Positions 23,912-31,762 of a stretch of 46,640 nt of DNA are shown piece after piece (the stretch's first letter is position 1; every line of letters starts with the position of its first letter). The position numbers and the translations under genes are program-made. Source of the stretch: a virus; IMG/VR virus record IMGVR_UViG_3300027976_000060, positions 1-46,640 of that record; one strand, written 5' to 3'. A model generated the notes under the pieces. The model was not told where the DNA came from and did not search any database. It was given only the letters and a program-made list of their open reading frames with translations.

Positions 23912-24646
23912 ACTTTTATCAATCCATTGCAATACTAGATCTTGCTGCCGTACCATATTGTGATGTTGTATACTTGCCACTGCTGTTTCTGGCAATAAGT
24001 CTTTTTCGGCCAACTCGTGCCATGTAGTTGTTTTTGGATCCATTGGTGCATGTGTGCTTTTGTACGCAATTACATGGATGAATTCATCATCGGGTTGTTT
24101 TAAAAAGAATCCCGAATTACAGTCCCAACCATTTACTGCCAACATGTGCATCAAACTGACCACAGTATGATGATAAAAACATCCACTGGGTTGTACAAAC
24201 GACAACTGACGTATATTCATGAATGTGGTCTGCGGAACTGCCATTACCAACATACCGCCATCTTCGGCGATGCCATTCCACTTGGCCAATGTGGCAAGTG
24301 GATCAACACAGTACTGAAAAGCATCATGACACCATAGCACATCAAACTTTGATTTTAATGTTAGCTCGTCGACTTTTTCAATATCAAACTTTTGATGTGT
24401 AACGTTGGGATACTTTTTGAACTTTGACGGTGCGTCAACAATGTCAATTCCTGTACAGCGAATATTCAGCGGAATCGGAACATCATCGCGCGTTGTTCTG
24501 CTTGCCCACCATTCTAAGTCTGCCCCGGCACCGCATCCAAGATCAACTAATGAGCCAATACTTTCCATAAAATCATCGTATTCAAACAATGTGTTGAGAG
24601 TTTGTAAGCTGTGTTCGTGCCGCTCTTCGTCGTTTCTAAAACTCAT
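23888..24646 (-). CDS. Class I SAM-dependent methyltransferase
   Basis: 252 residues. SLVDLGCGAGADLEWWA is a canonical motif I, followed by CTGIDIVDAPSKF, VLWCHDAFQYCVDPLATLAKW and EDGGMLVMAVPQ, all typical of the type 11/12 group. The C-terminal part (FFLKQPDDEFIHVIAYKS) completes the sheet. Its ATG overlaps the 3' end of the UvsY-like gene (ATGA), so despite its glycan-type function it is translationally linked to the recombination operon. It marks the right border of the glycan island. Confidence 0.82.
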   Translation of the reverse strand: MSFRNDEERHEHSLQTLNTLFEYDDFMESIGSLVDLGCGAGADLEWWASRTTRDDVPIPLNIRCTGIDIVDAPSKFKKYPNVTHQKFDIEKVDELTLKSKFDVLWCHDAFQYCVDPLATLAKWNGIAEDGGMLVMAVPQTTFMNIRQLSFVQPSGCFYHHTVVSLMHMLAVNGWDCNSGFFLKQPDDEFIHVIAYKSTHAPMDPKTTTWHELAEKDLLPETAVASIQHHNMVRQQDLVLQWIDKSLSMMGHH

Positions 24647-25095
24647 AGTTGTATATCTTCCATTCCGGCGGCTCGTAATCTAACAACATGCCCCAGCATG
24701 AAGTTTTTACTTTCCATTGCTTTCATAATTCCTAGAAATCGGTTTCTAAGGAAAGCCACTTCGTTGATGATGGTTTCAAAGTCAATTACTTCATCTTCGC
24801 CATCAACGTACTTTTCAGCATCTCTACTGGTCAGTGCACGGGCATACCCTTCCAGGTACTTTTGAAAGTGGCGACGACGAATCTTACGTAGTTGTATATT
24901 TAAATGATTTAGTACTGCTTCAATTTCTTGTAATTGGTTGAATCTGTGTTCGGTCATGCCCGGCAGTGCTGAAATATTTCTCTCAACCATGCCTGAAATT
25001 GAGCAATCACGTCGTGCAGATCCAAGCTCTTGCTCATAATGAGCAATAAAATCTGGGATTGCTCCCAGATCATTTGTAACACGACTAAGCCACAT
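24643..25095 (-). CDS. UvsY-like recombination mediator
   Basis: 150 residues; T4 UvsY has 137. The protein is helical and basic, with LQEIEAVLNHLNIQLRKIRR followed by a YLEGYARALTSRDAEKYV segment and a closing NEVAFLRNRFLGIMKAMESK / FMLGHVVRL helix. The same order (paired long helix, tyrosine-basic segment, RxW-like end) is seen in the UvsY proteins of T4-like phages. UvsY loads UvsX onto gp32-coated single-stranded DNA. The position two genes downstream of uvsX, with the acidic gene between, supports the call. Sequence similarity is low across this family, so this remains probable rather than certain. Confidence 0.55.
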   Translation of the reverse strand: MWLSRVTNDLGAIPDFIAHYEQELGSARRDCSISGMVERNISALPGMTEHRFNQLQEIEAVLNHLNIQLRKIRRRHFQKYLEGYARALTSRDAEKYVDGEDEVIDFETIINEVAFLRNRFLGIMKAMESKNFMLGHVVRLRAAGMEDIQL

Positions 25096-25097
25096 AT

Positions 25098-25358
25098 TTA
25101 ATCTTCGTACTCTGATTCGTTGTCGTCGTCATCTTCGTCATCGTATTCTTCTTCTGGTTCGTCATCAAGATCTTTGATGTAGGCTGCCAACGATGCTTTA
25201 ACTTCCTTGTCGCCTTTGTACACGTCTCGGATATCATCTGGAGCAACGTCATTGTCGACCAACACAGATACCAACACATCCGCAGCTTCTTGACGATCAA
25301 CAGTGTTGATATATCGTTTAAGTTCATTCCAAATTTCGCTAGATAGTTCTACTGACAT
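25098..25358 (-). CDS. Small acidic protein between uvsX and uvsY
   Basis: 86 residues. The N-terminal two thirds is a soluble helical domain (SSEIWNELKRYINTVD, AADVLVSVLVDNDVAP). The last 25 residues are almost all Asp and Glu (DDEPEEEYDDEDDDD). Such acidic tails can mimic DNA or contact single-strand DNA binding proteins, as the gp32 tail does. The ATG is one base after the uvsX stop and uses AGAGG inside the uvsX tail as ribosome site, so it is co-expressed with the recombination genes. No named family is recognised. Confidence 0.75.
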   Translation of the reverse strand: MSVELSSEIWNELKRYINTVDRQEAADVLVSVLVDNDVAPDDIRDVYKGDKEVKASLAAYIKDLDDEPEEEYDDEDDDDNESEYED

Positions 25359-25359
25359 A

Positions 25360-26433
25360 TTATACCTCTGTTGTTTCTTCTACTGCGGTGTCATCAAGTT
25401 CTGGAATTTTGACTGCCTGGCTTGCAAAGTATGCCATCAGCTTGTCCAGACACCCATCAGTGTTTGCTTCCCATTTTTTACGGAACTGCTTGATAATTTC
25501 GCCATCGCTGGTCACAAATACCAAACTGTTTCCTTCCTTCTTGAGAATTTCTTTTCTTTCTGCCAAGTCAACCAGACCACTGTGAGGACTCATGCCAGAC
25601 GCGTAAGGAATTTTAACTTGCATGCCTTCAAAAGGTTTAGCATAGCGTGTTTTCATCACTTTACACCCTGCACGGATACCCATAACATCTGAAATCTTGT
25701 TGCCATCTTCGTCTTCCTTCAACTTCATCTTCTTCATTGCAACCACAATACTGCTTGCATAGATGAAACCCTGGCCGCCGGAGATCTTGTCATCAGGATC
25801 GAACATGTCTTGACTAGCATATGTATGATTGGTTGCAACCAAACCCACATTATAACTGCCAAACATATTGACAGAGTTACGAACAAGTGATGTCAATGCT
25901 TTGGGTTTACGGCCCATGTCGCCTTTCATGTCGCCGGCCTCAAACTGGTTAACATCAGTTGGTGTAAGCAACATGCCCAACGAGTCAATGACCCATAACA
26001 CTTTCATGCGTTCTTCTTCCGGAAGTGCTTTGTAGTCTATCATGAACGTAGAAATTGCTTTGGCAACATCGTCGATCATGCTCATATTGAGTTTAAGCAA
26101 CTTTTCGGGGCTTGTATCAACACCCAATGCACGTAGCCATGCTTCGTCAAGTGCGTTTTCTGTATCAACAAGAATAACAAAGATGCCTTGCTCTTGTGCG
26201 TTCTTTACAATGTTGCCTGAACAAATATAACTTTTGCCTGCACCCGATTCGCCAGCAAATACTGTAACTTTGCCAAGCGGAATACCTTTGTTGAAGTCTC
26301 CTGAGATCAGATAGTTAAGTGCATAGTTGCCTGTGCTGATCCAGTCTGTGGGATCGTTGAATCCAATGCTCAAGCCTTGTATGCTTTTTGTGATGTCCTT
26401 GCGGAACTTTGAGATGTCAAATGGTTTTGCCAT
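25360..26433 (-). CDS. uvsX: UvsX, RecA-like recombinase
   Basis: 357 residues (T4 UvsX 391). It has a RecA core with Walker A GESGAGKS (61-68), a Walker B-type LWVIDSLGML, an LATNHTYASQD loop and an L2-like GGQGFIYASS segment. It forms filaments on single-stranded DNA and drives strand exchange in recombination-dependent replication together with gp32 and UvsY. No intein is present, although uvsX is a known intein site in lake phages. Downstream genes follow with almost no gap. Confidence 0.96.
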   Translation of the reverse strand: MAKPFDISKFRKDITKSIQGLSIGFNDPTDWISTGNYALNYLISGDFNKGIPLGKVTVFAGESGAGKSYICSGNIVKNAQEQGIFVILVDTENALDEAWLRALGVDTSPEKLLKLNMSMIDDVAKAISTFMIDYKALPEEERMKVLWVIDSLGMLLTPTDVNQFEAGDMKGDMGRKPKALTSLVRNSVNMFGSYNVGLVATNHTYASQDMFDPDDKISGGQGFIYASSIVVAMKKMKLKEDEDGNKISDVMGIRAGCKVMKTRYAKPFEGMQVKIPYASGMSPHSGLVDLAERKEILKKEGNSLVFVTSDGEIIKQFRKKWEANTDGCLDKLMAYFASQAVKIPELDDTAVEETTEV

Positions 26434-26435
26434 GT

Positions 26436-27344
26436 TTAACCTTGTAAAAATTTAATTATTGTAGCACTATCATGCTCTAGAATACAACCACTATCTTGCC
26501 ATTTCAAGTTTCTTGGATCGCAAGTTAATGTTTGACAAACTTTTGCAATGAGTAATGCTCTTTCCCATAAATCTAACATTATAGGACAAACAATACCTGA
26601 CACTATCAAATCATGATATTGTTTTACTTTATCTAACCACGCCATGTGTATGGCATTTGCTTTTAACATTTTACTATAAAACTGGTTACTTAATTCAGAA
26701 TCCCATTGCCAGTTCAATGTTTCTGAAAGATTAACCAATGATTCTATTTTATAATCAAAGTAGTCACTCAACTGATATACCGGCGCATCAAATACAAATT
26801 TATTAGTTTCTGATATCTGATCAAAATAAGAAATTGTTAAAAACTCAAGCAATTGGTCATCTGTATTAATGTCAGTAACAGGCGGATGATATAGATGTTT
26901 TATTTCAGAAGAAACATAGTCCGGTAGTGAATCAAGTTTATCAAATGAATCACATTCGGGCCACGTTTCGTCCTTGATGTCTGAGTAAAATTTCTGCCAT
27001 AACTGCTTTTGATCAACGTCGCTTATATTTTTAAAAAATTTATCCCAGTTGCTAAGAGTCGGTACATTATTACACCACTTGTAATACGAAAATCTGTATT
27101 GCAAAATATGAAACCATCCATTGGATTTAAGTTGCAAGATACATATTTTATTGTCATCTGGATATTCCACTAGATGTTTTGCTACAAGTTCGGTATTATT
27201 AAGGTTATTAATTTTGTGACTATTGCCAGAATCTGAGAAAAAATTATCTAAATCTAAATTAGCTTTGTTGCAAGAAAAGAGTACATGGGCCAAAATAGTA
27301 TTGCCCATGCCTCCATTTCTATAATCAATACACTTGGTTATCAA
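26436..27344 (-). CDS. Unknown AT-rich gene inserted between gp32 and uvsX
   Basis: 302 residues, unrecognised. The N-terminus CIDYRNGGMGNTILAHVLFS has a GGxGN turn like that seen at the start of some nucleotide-sugar transferases (GT11-type GGLGNQ). The rest is rich in Asn, Asp, Leu and aromatic residues and lacks clear catalytic motifs. AT content is clearly higher than in gp32 and uvsX, suggesting later acquisition. The start is probably TTG at 27344, 11 bases after the gp32 stop; there is no ribosome binding site, and the first internal ATG would remove the conserved-looking N-terminus. T4-type phages usually do not carry a gene of this type here. Confidence 0.6.
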   Translation of the reverse strand: MITKCIDYRNGGMGNTILAHVLFSCNKANLDLDNFFSDSGNSHKINNLNNTELVAKHLVEYPDDNKICILQLKSNGWFHILQYRFSYYKWCNNVPTLSNWDKFFKNISDVDQKQLWQKFYSDIKDETWPECDSFDKLDSLPDYVSSEIKHLYHPPVTDINTDDQLLEFLTISYFDQISETNKFVFDAPVYQLSDYFDYKIESLVNLSETLNWQWDSELSNQFYSKMLKANAIHMAWLDKVKQYHDLIVSGIVCPIMLDLWERALLIAKVCQTLTCDPRNLKWQDSGCILEHDSATIIKFLQG

Positions 27345-27354
27345 TTAATTATTA

Positions 27355-28347
27355 CTATTTTTGACGGCTACGAATCATGGCTAATATGTCCTGTGCATTT
27401 TGCGAAGGCGCTGCTGTTGCAACTGGTGCTGCTACCATTGGTGCTGAAGCAGCTTCTGCTGCATCTTCTTCCCAGGCTGGTGTTGCTGCTGGAACAGATA
27501 TAGCTTTTGCAACTGGGGCAGGTGCTGCAGTAGTTGCGTCTGCGCTACCAGTTGGTGCACCAACACCTGCAGGACGGAAGTATTGACCCCAGCGCTCTGT
27601 GTCGTATGGTTGACCATCCACACTTGCTTCAAACATCTCTTTGATCACACGCAGTTCAACTTCGCCTGGACGCTTGGGCAAAAATGTGCTCAAGTCCCAC
27701 AAACTATGTGCATCAACTGCAGCTTGCTCAACTTCTGTCAATGCAGACTCTTTACGTGCCCACTTTGATGTGTTGTAGTCAGCATAGCCACCTTTGGCTG
27801 TTTTTGTAATGCGGAAGTCCAGTCCACGCAGGAGGTCAGTTGGCATTTCTTCCAACTCAGGATCCATCAATGCACTCTTTATAAGAGTAAACAATTGTGG
27901 GCCAATGATAAACCTACGAATTGGATTTTCTGGAGTCTTCTCGTCGGTCATTGGGTTTTCGCGAACAAAACCTTGGAAAATATAACTGCGCTTTTTCCAG
28001 TACTTGCGACCCATGTCTTCAAGACTTTTGTCTTTGAACCATCCGCGCACCTCTGTTAGAACCGGACAAGTGTCTTGCCACATTTCCATACACGGTACCT
28101 GCACGATTGTTTGTTTGGAATCCATTTGTCCCTTGATACCTGCAAATGGTAAACGAATCATTGCTCGTTCTTGCCAAAAGAATGTGTTCTTTGTGTTTGC
28201 GTCCGGGAGGAATCGTAGTGTTGTAGATGAACCTTCTTCCATGTTCCAGTGTGGATAAATTGCATTATCTCCACCAGTGGATGATCCACCTTTGTTGTTA
28301 CCTTCTGCTGCCGCGAGCTTTGCTCTGATTTCTGCTAATGATGCCAT
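27355..28347 (-). CDS. 32: gp32 single-stranded DNA-binding protein
   Basis: 330 residues (T4 gp32 301). The N-terminal basic SLAEIRAKLAA corresponds to the cooperativity domain. The core has the IYPHWNMEEGSSTTLRFLPD start of the OB fold and the zinc-site neighbourhood CMEMWQDTCPVLTEVRGWF, in which Cys and His spacing differs from T4 but is like other marine T4-like gp32. A long Ala/Pro-rich linker (ATTAAPAPVAKAISVPAATP) precedes a C-terminal NAQDILAMIRSRQK peptide instead of the usual acidic tail. It coats single-stranded DNA at the fork. AAAGG lies before the ATG. Confidence 0.93.
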   Translation of the reverse strand: MASLAEIRAKLAAAEGNNKGGSSTGGDNAIYPHWNMEEGSSTTLRFLPDANTKNTFFWQERAMIRLPFAGIKGQMDSKQTIVQVPCMEMWQDTCPVLTEVRGWFKDKSLEDMGRKYWKKRSYIFQGFVRENPMTDEKTPENPIRRFIIGPQLFTLIKSALMDPELEEMPTDLLRGLDFRITKTAKGGYADYNTSKWARKESALTEVEQAAVDAHSLWDLSTFLPKRPGEVELRVIKEMFEASVDGQPYDTERWGQYFRPAGVGAPTGSADATTAAPAPVAKAISVPAATPAWEEDAAEAASAPMVAAPVATAAPSQNAQDILAMIRSRQK

Positions 28348-28404
28348 TTTAAGTTGCCTTTCTGAGTGTTATAAAATGTTTTCTACGTTGCCTGTGATGC
28401 TAAA

Positions 28405-28442
28405 GAAAAAGCGTGTCACACAAGTAGTGTACACGCTTTTGT
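28405..28442 (-). terminator. Rho-independent terminator between the late operon and gp32
   Basis: A 10-bp perfect stem (AAAAGCGTGT / ACACGCTTTT, 28407-28416 and 28431-28440) with a possible inner CAC/GTG extension. A T-run follows on the minus strand. It is symmetric and could also work on the plus strand. Confidence 0.88.
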
Positions 28443-28457
28443 TGCTAGCGTCAATGA

Positions 28458-28465
28458 TATTTATG
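28458..28465 (-). promoter_or_regulatory. Late-type box CATAAATA inside an inverted repeat
   Basis: Minus-strand octamer lying between GCGTCA and TGACGC arms. Transcription from it would reach the terminator at 28405-28442 within about 50 bases, so it would make a short RNA or feed gp32 by readthrough. Confidence 0.35.
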
Positions 28466-28488
28466 ACGCATTTGTTCAGATGACTAAT

Positions 28489-30612
28489 TTACATTGTCTT
28501 TATCAATCCGGACAACTGTTTGAGTCTTGATAGTACATCTTCTTCAACAGAGTCAAACGTTTGAAGTTTTCCAGTGTGTCCGTATTGTCCACTTAGAGCA
28601 GAGTATTCGCTTTCTGCTACCAACGGTACATGAACTTCGACTGTGTCGGCGCCGCGATTGTTCTTGCCACCTAGTTTGACGTGTTCTTTGCCATACTTCT
28701 CAACAGCCTGCTCATAACCCATGCTAGTTTGTTTCCAAACCAACTCGTCATCGCTTTGTACTCTACCGTTGATAGTGGATGTTTCGTCTATGCCATCTGC
28801 TTTGTTCCGTAAATCTTTTAACAATGTTTCGTCATCAGGGGCAATTTTGTTTCCAATTTCTTTGGCAAAGTTCTTGATCTTGTCCATTGCACTTGAGTCT
28901 TTGCCAACAATGTCAGCGCCACTGGGCATGTAGCTGTGATCGCCTTCGTCGACATCGTCGTCGTACATGGCAGCACCGTCATCAAACTCAAACTCGTCAA
29001 ATTCGTTTGCTTCGTCATCTGATGTGTTGTAGCTGCCATCTTTGTTGAAACTACCGTCTTGGAGTATGTCATTGTTCATGCCGCCGTCAACTGAGTGACG
29101 TGTCATCCCGGACAATTCCATCATGCGTTCAACTGAATCATCTGGTTCTTCAAATTCGGAATCATCAAATGTCAGACCGCTATCGTTATAAACATCATCT
29201 TCGCCATTTACCGAGTTCCAAAATTCAAATGCTTCTGCGTCTGCCATTCCTATCTCGGCAGCACTGGCAATAAATTCATCACGTTCCATATTTTCGGCGC
29301 GATCCCACAACATTCTTTTTACTTCGCCTTCTTGTACTTCTTCTGGCTCGGCGTCGATTGCTGAAGTTTCTAAAGCAGTGACGATTTCGGCAATACTGGG
29401 GTCTTGCTGTGCAAATTCTTTAAGGCGTGCAATAACAATTTCGCGAGCATCAGCATCGGCATCAGCATCAGCCAACTCTTGTAATTGGTCAAACAATTCA
29501 TCGTCGCCAAACAAACTGTACAATTGTTCTGTTGCGTTGACTGCATCTGCACCAACTGGCAATTCTTTTGACAACAGTGCAATTAATTCTTGCTGTTGTT
29601 CTGGTGTGTTTGGAACAGTCCATGTTCCTTCTACTAGGCGGTCTGCCCAGGCTTCAAATATACTTGCTTCTTTCATAGCGTTTCCTTGTTGTTGTATGCG
29701 GGCCAAAATAGGTAAGGCCTGTTCAATTCGTGAATCAATTGTTTCTTGTACGAATAATGTTTTGAGATCTTCAATGATCACATCTTGTCCTGCTATATCA
29801 GCAGGATTCCAAGATTCAAAATACGTGTTGTATCCGCGACCCGATGCTATTCCTTTGAGTGTTCGGCTCATTGTTTCATAATATGCATTGGTTTCATTTA
29901 CCAAGTTGGCAGTTTCGCCTTCGAATACTTGTCCTTTACTGGCTCTGCGAAAACGGCTTAGAACATTAATTTCTTCAACAATGTTGCCAATATGTGTGCC
30001 GCGCATGTCGTAAGGTTTACCACCTTGACGAACATGCTCTACCATTGCACGACCACCTGATAAATTACGAAATGGCAACTTGTAACGTTCGCCATCTGCT
30101 GTTTCTACAAACAAACTTTCAACTTGGCGGAATCTTGCTTCGTTAACTCCCATTGAGCGCTTGTGCTTGATCATCAACCGAACCGAATCTGGGTCGCCGT
30201 TGTAACTGATATTTTTTGTGCCATTCCAACTTTCAAACAGACCTTCTTTAAGGGCTGCTTGTCCTCGCATACTGTATTTGAGTTTGTTGATGTTTTGGCT
30301 ACCAAATGTCATAAAATTGCGTGTAGCAAAGTTCTTCAACTGATGTTGAAACTCGTACCATTCTGACTTGTCCTTGCTGTCCATGCCGCGGCCAACATTG
30401 TCGCCGCTGAACACTTCTAAGTCGTTGTCGTCGCCTAGCATAACAACCACTGTGCCATAGTTGGTGCCGGCGGAGCTGATGAAATCAAAACTGAAAATTT
30501 CAGCAACTTCTGCTGTTGGTGCTGCTTTGCCCGAACTGTCCAGCATTTCTGGGTCGTAGCCACGGGTGACCAAAAGGTCTGAGAGTTGTTGTCCTGAAGT
30601 ATTTTGTGCCAT
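28489..30612 (-). CDS. Large acidic phage protein, probably virion or assembly related
   Basis: 707 residues, not assigned. The N-terminal 250 residues look like a folded domain (SFDFISSAGTNYGTVVVML, EWYEFQHQLKNFATRNFM). The middle and C-terminal parts are very acidic and low complexity (ADADADADA, EFDEFEFDDGAAMYDDDVDE). It ends DVLSRLKQLSGLIKTM, a motif shared with the 35478 gene (RIKQLSG). No signal peptide, membrane helix or enzyme motif is seen. It is directly downstream of the terminase large subunit and upstream of a terminator, so it is the last gene of the late operon. A late box AATAAATA ends seven bases before the ATG. Confidence 0.7.
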   Translation of the reverse strand: MAQNTSGQQLSDLLVTRGYDPEMLDSSGKAAPTAEVAEIFSFDFISSAGTNYGTVVVMLGDDNDLEVFSGDNVGRGMDSKDKSEWYEFQHQLKNFATRNFMTFGSQNINKLKYSMRGQAALKEGLFESWNGTKNISYNGDPDSVRLMIKHKRSMGVNEARFRQVESLFVETADGERYKLPFRNLSGGRAMVEHVRQGGKPYDMRGTHIGNIVEEINVLSRFRRASKGQVFEGETANLVNETNAYYETMSRTLKGIASGRGYNTYFESWNPADIAGQDVIIEDLKTLFVQETIDSRIEQALPILARIQQQGNAMKEASIFEAWADRLVEGTWTVPNTPEQQQELIALLSKELPVGADAVNATEQLYSLFGDDELFDQLQELADADADADAREIVIARLKEFAQQDPSIAEIVTALETSAIDAEPEEVQEGEVKRMLWDRAENMERDEFIASAAEIGMADAEAFEFWNSVNGEDDVYNDSGLTFDDSEFEEPDDSVERMMELSGMTRHSVDGGMNNDILQDGSFNKDGSYNTSDDEANEFDEFEFDDGAAMYDDDVDEGDHSYMPSGADIVGKDSSAMDKIKNFAKEIGNKIAPDDETLLKDLRNKADGIDETSTINGRVQSDDELVWKQTSMGYEQAVEKYGKEHVKLGGKNNRGADTVEVHVPLVAESEYSALSGQYGHTGKLQTFDSVEEDVLSRLKQLSGLIKTM
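29446..29473. repeat. Short hexamer repeat (GCATCA/GCATCG)
   Basis: About four and a half tandem copies of a six-base unit. It encodes the alternating Ala-Asp run in the 707-residue protein, so it is probably a product of slippage under selection for acidity. Confidence 0.7.
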
Positions 30613-30619
30613 AGTGTTA

Positions 30620-30627
30620 TATTTATT
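30620..30627 (-). promoter_or_regulatory. Late-type promoter box AATAAATA
   Basis: Minus-strand octamer, seven bases before the ATG at 30612, in the gap after the terminase gene. Expected leader is about two bases. Confidence 0.5.
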
Positions 30628-30639
30628 AAAGTTTTAGCA

Positions 30640-31746
30640 TTAGCGAAATGATGCAAAGAACGGCATCGGTTCCACCATACTATCACTGAAATCACGCATT
30701 TGCGAGTCCATTTCAGTGTGGAAATTCTGTAGAATCATCATCATCCGAATGACAAGTAATGTGCTCATGACCAAGTCGTCTGTTTCCCCTGGTTTGGCAG
30801 CATAACTTGTTCCATGTGCCACAAAGGTTTTTAACTCTGACACCAATGGAGAACTGTTGATTACCATTTTTTTAGATTCCACTAGGATTTTTAACTTGCT
30901 ACAAGCAGACAGTTTGCTTTTGTTTGTGGTGTTGAAACCTTTTCGTATTCTACGGGAACCGCCAGCTACAGAATTATCGCTTAGAAAATATCCTTCGATG
31001 TTTTCTTCACCAAATTCAGCAATGGAAATAAGTGCAGCTTCACCAATGGTGTTGTTTTCAACACTGTAGTAAATACTCTTAGAATCTTTTACTGTTTCAT
31101 TTATGTGTTTACAAATGTCAGCCAATATGCGTATTTGTGTAGGAATTGTTGTTTTATTGTGGCGCCATTCTGCTACTTGAGTAGTTGAGTTTGCTTCAAA
31201 CACTTGTATGGCTGCCGGGTCGCCGCCAGTGCCCAAACTGGGATCCAGTGCTACAACATAGATTTTTCCCGCTTCGGGTTTCTTGTACCAACGTACTTGG
31301 CCGGTTCTGAACAACGGTTCTTGTTGTCCTTGCAATTCAACAAGTATGGCCGGAGCAATAAGTGTTTCATCATTGATAATAAATTCACAGTTTGCGACCA
31401 ATATATTATTTGCATAATATCTGCGTAAAGGGCCTGCATTTACTATGTCGTATGTCTGCAACTCGTTAGATAACGATACTGACACTATGGTATCAATGCC
31501 GCTAGTGACAATGATAGCATCGCCTGGTTTTAGTTGTCTTGCTTCTTTGGTTATAAACTTTGGTGAGAATACTTTATGATCTAATGTACATTTGATCTGA
31601 GATGTGGTTGTTTTTACTACTACTGTTTGCAGTGGTTTATATCGGGCCACTATGCCTGAGAATTTTTCCCATCCGCTGTCAGATAAAATTTGCAAATTTA
31701 AATTATTTTTTCGAAATTCGTCCACGCATAAATCCTTCTTCAACAT
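30640..31746 (-). CDS. 17: Terminase large subunit, C-terminal part, preceded by a long C-intein
   Basis: 368 residues from ATG 31746 (an upstream in-frame TTG is rejected; AAAGA precedes the ATG). Residues 1-119 are an unusually long intein C fragment. The extein then begins CEFIINDETLI, the conserved continuation of TerL after the ATPase domain, and holds the RNase H-fold nuclease: VVALDPSLGTGGDP with the first catalytic aspartate, YSVENNTIG, and a late GETDDLVMSTLLV with another acidic pair. The nuclease cuts concatemeric DNA during headful packaging. Joined to the 32689 gene the extein is about 524 residues (T4 gp17 610). Trans-splicing is needed to unite motor and nuclease. Confidence 0.93.
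   Translation of the reverse strand: MLKKDLCVDEFRKNNLNLQILSDSGWEKFSGIVARYKPLQTVVVKTTTSQIKCTLDHKVFSPKFITKEARQLKPGDAIIVTSGIDTIVSVSLSNELQTYDIVNAGPLRRYYANNILVANCEFIINDETLIAPAILVELQGQQEPLFRTGQVRWYKKPEAGKIYVVALDPSLGTGGDPAAIQVFEANSTTQVAEWRHNKTTIPTQIRILADICKHINETVKDSKSIYYSVENNTIGEAALISIAEFGEENIEGYFLSDNSVAGGSRRIRKGFNTTNKSKLSACSKLKILVESKKMVINSSPLVSELKTFVAHGTSYAAKPGETDDLVMSTLLVIRMMMILQNFHTEMDSQMRDFSDSMVEPMPFFASFR
31390..31746 (-). mobile_element. Atypically split intein, C fragment (TerL)
   Basis: 119 residues. They contain block B (TSQIKCTLDHKVFSP), the LKPGDAIIV turn, YDIVNAG, and the terminal RRYYANNILVAN before Cys+1. A normal split intein has only about 35-40 residues here. The long C fragment matches the known AceL-TerL type (25 + 104 residues) at the same C-extein sequence, CEF. 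Confidence 0.93.
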
Positions 31747-31762
31747 TGTCGTCTTTAAATTG

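Noticed and set aside
26433-26436. Intein in uvsX
   Set aside because: UvsX reads straight through all RecA motifs without intein blocks, although lake phages are known to have one there.
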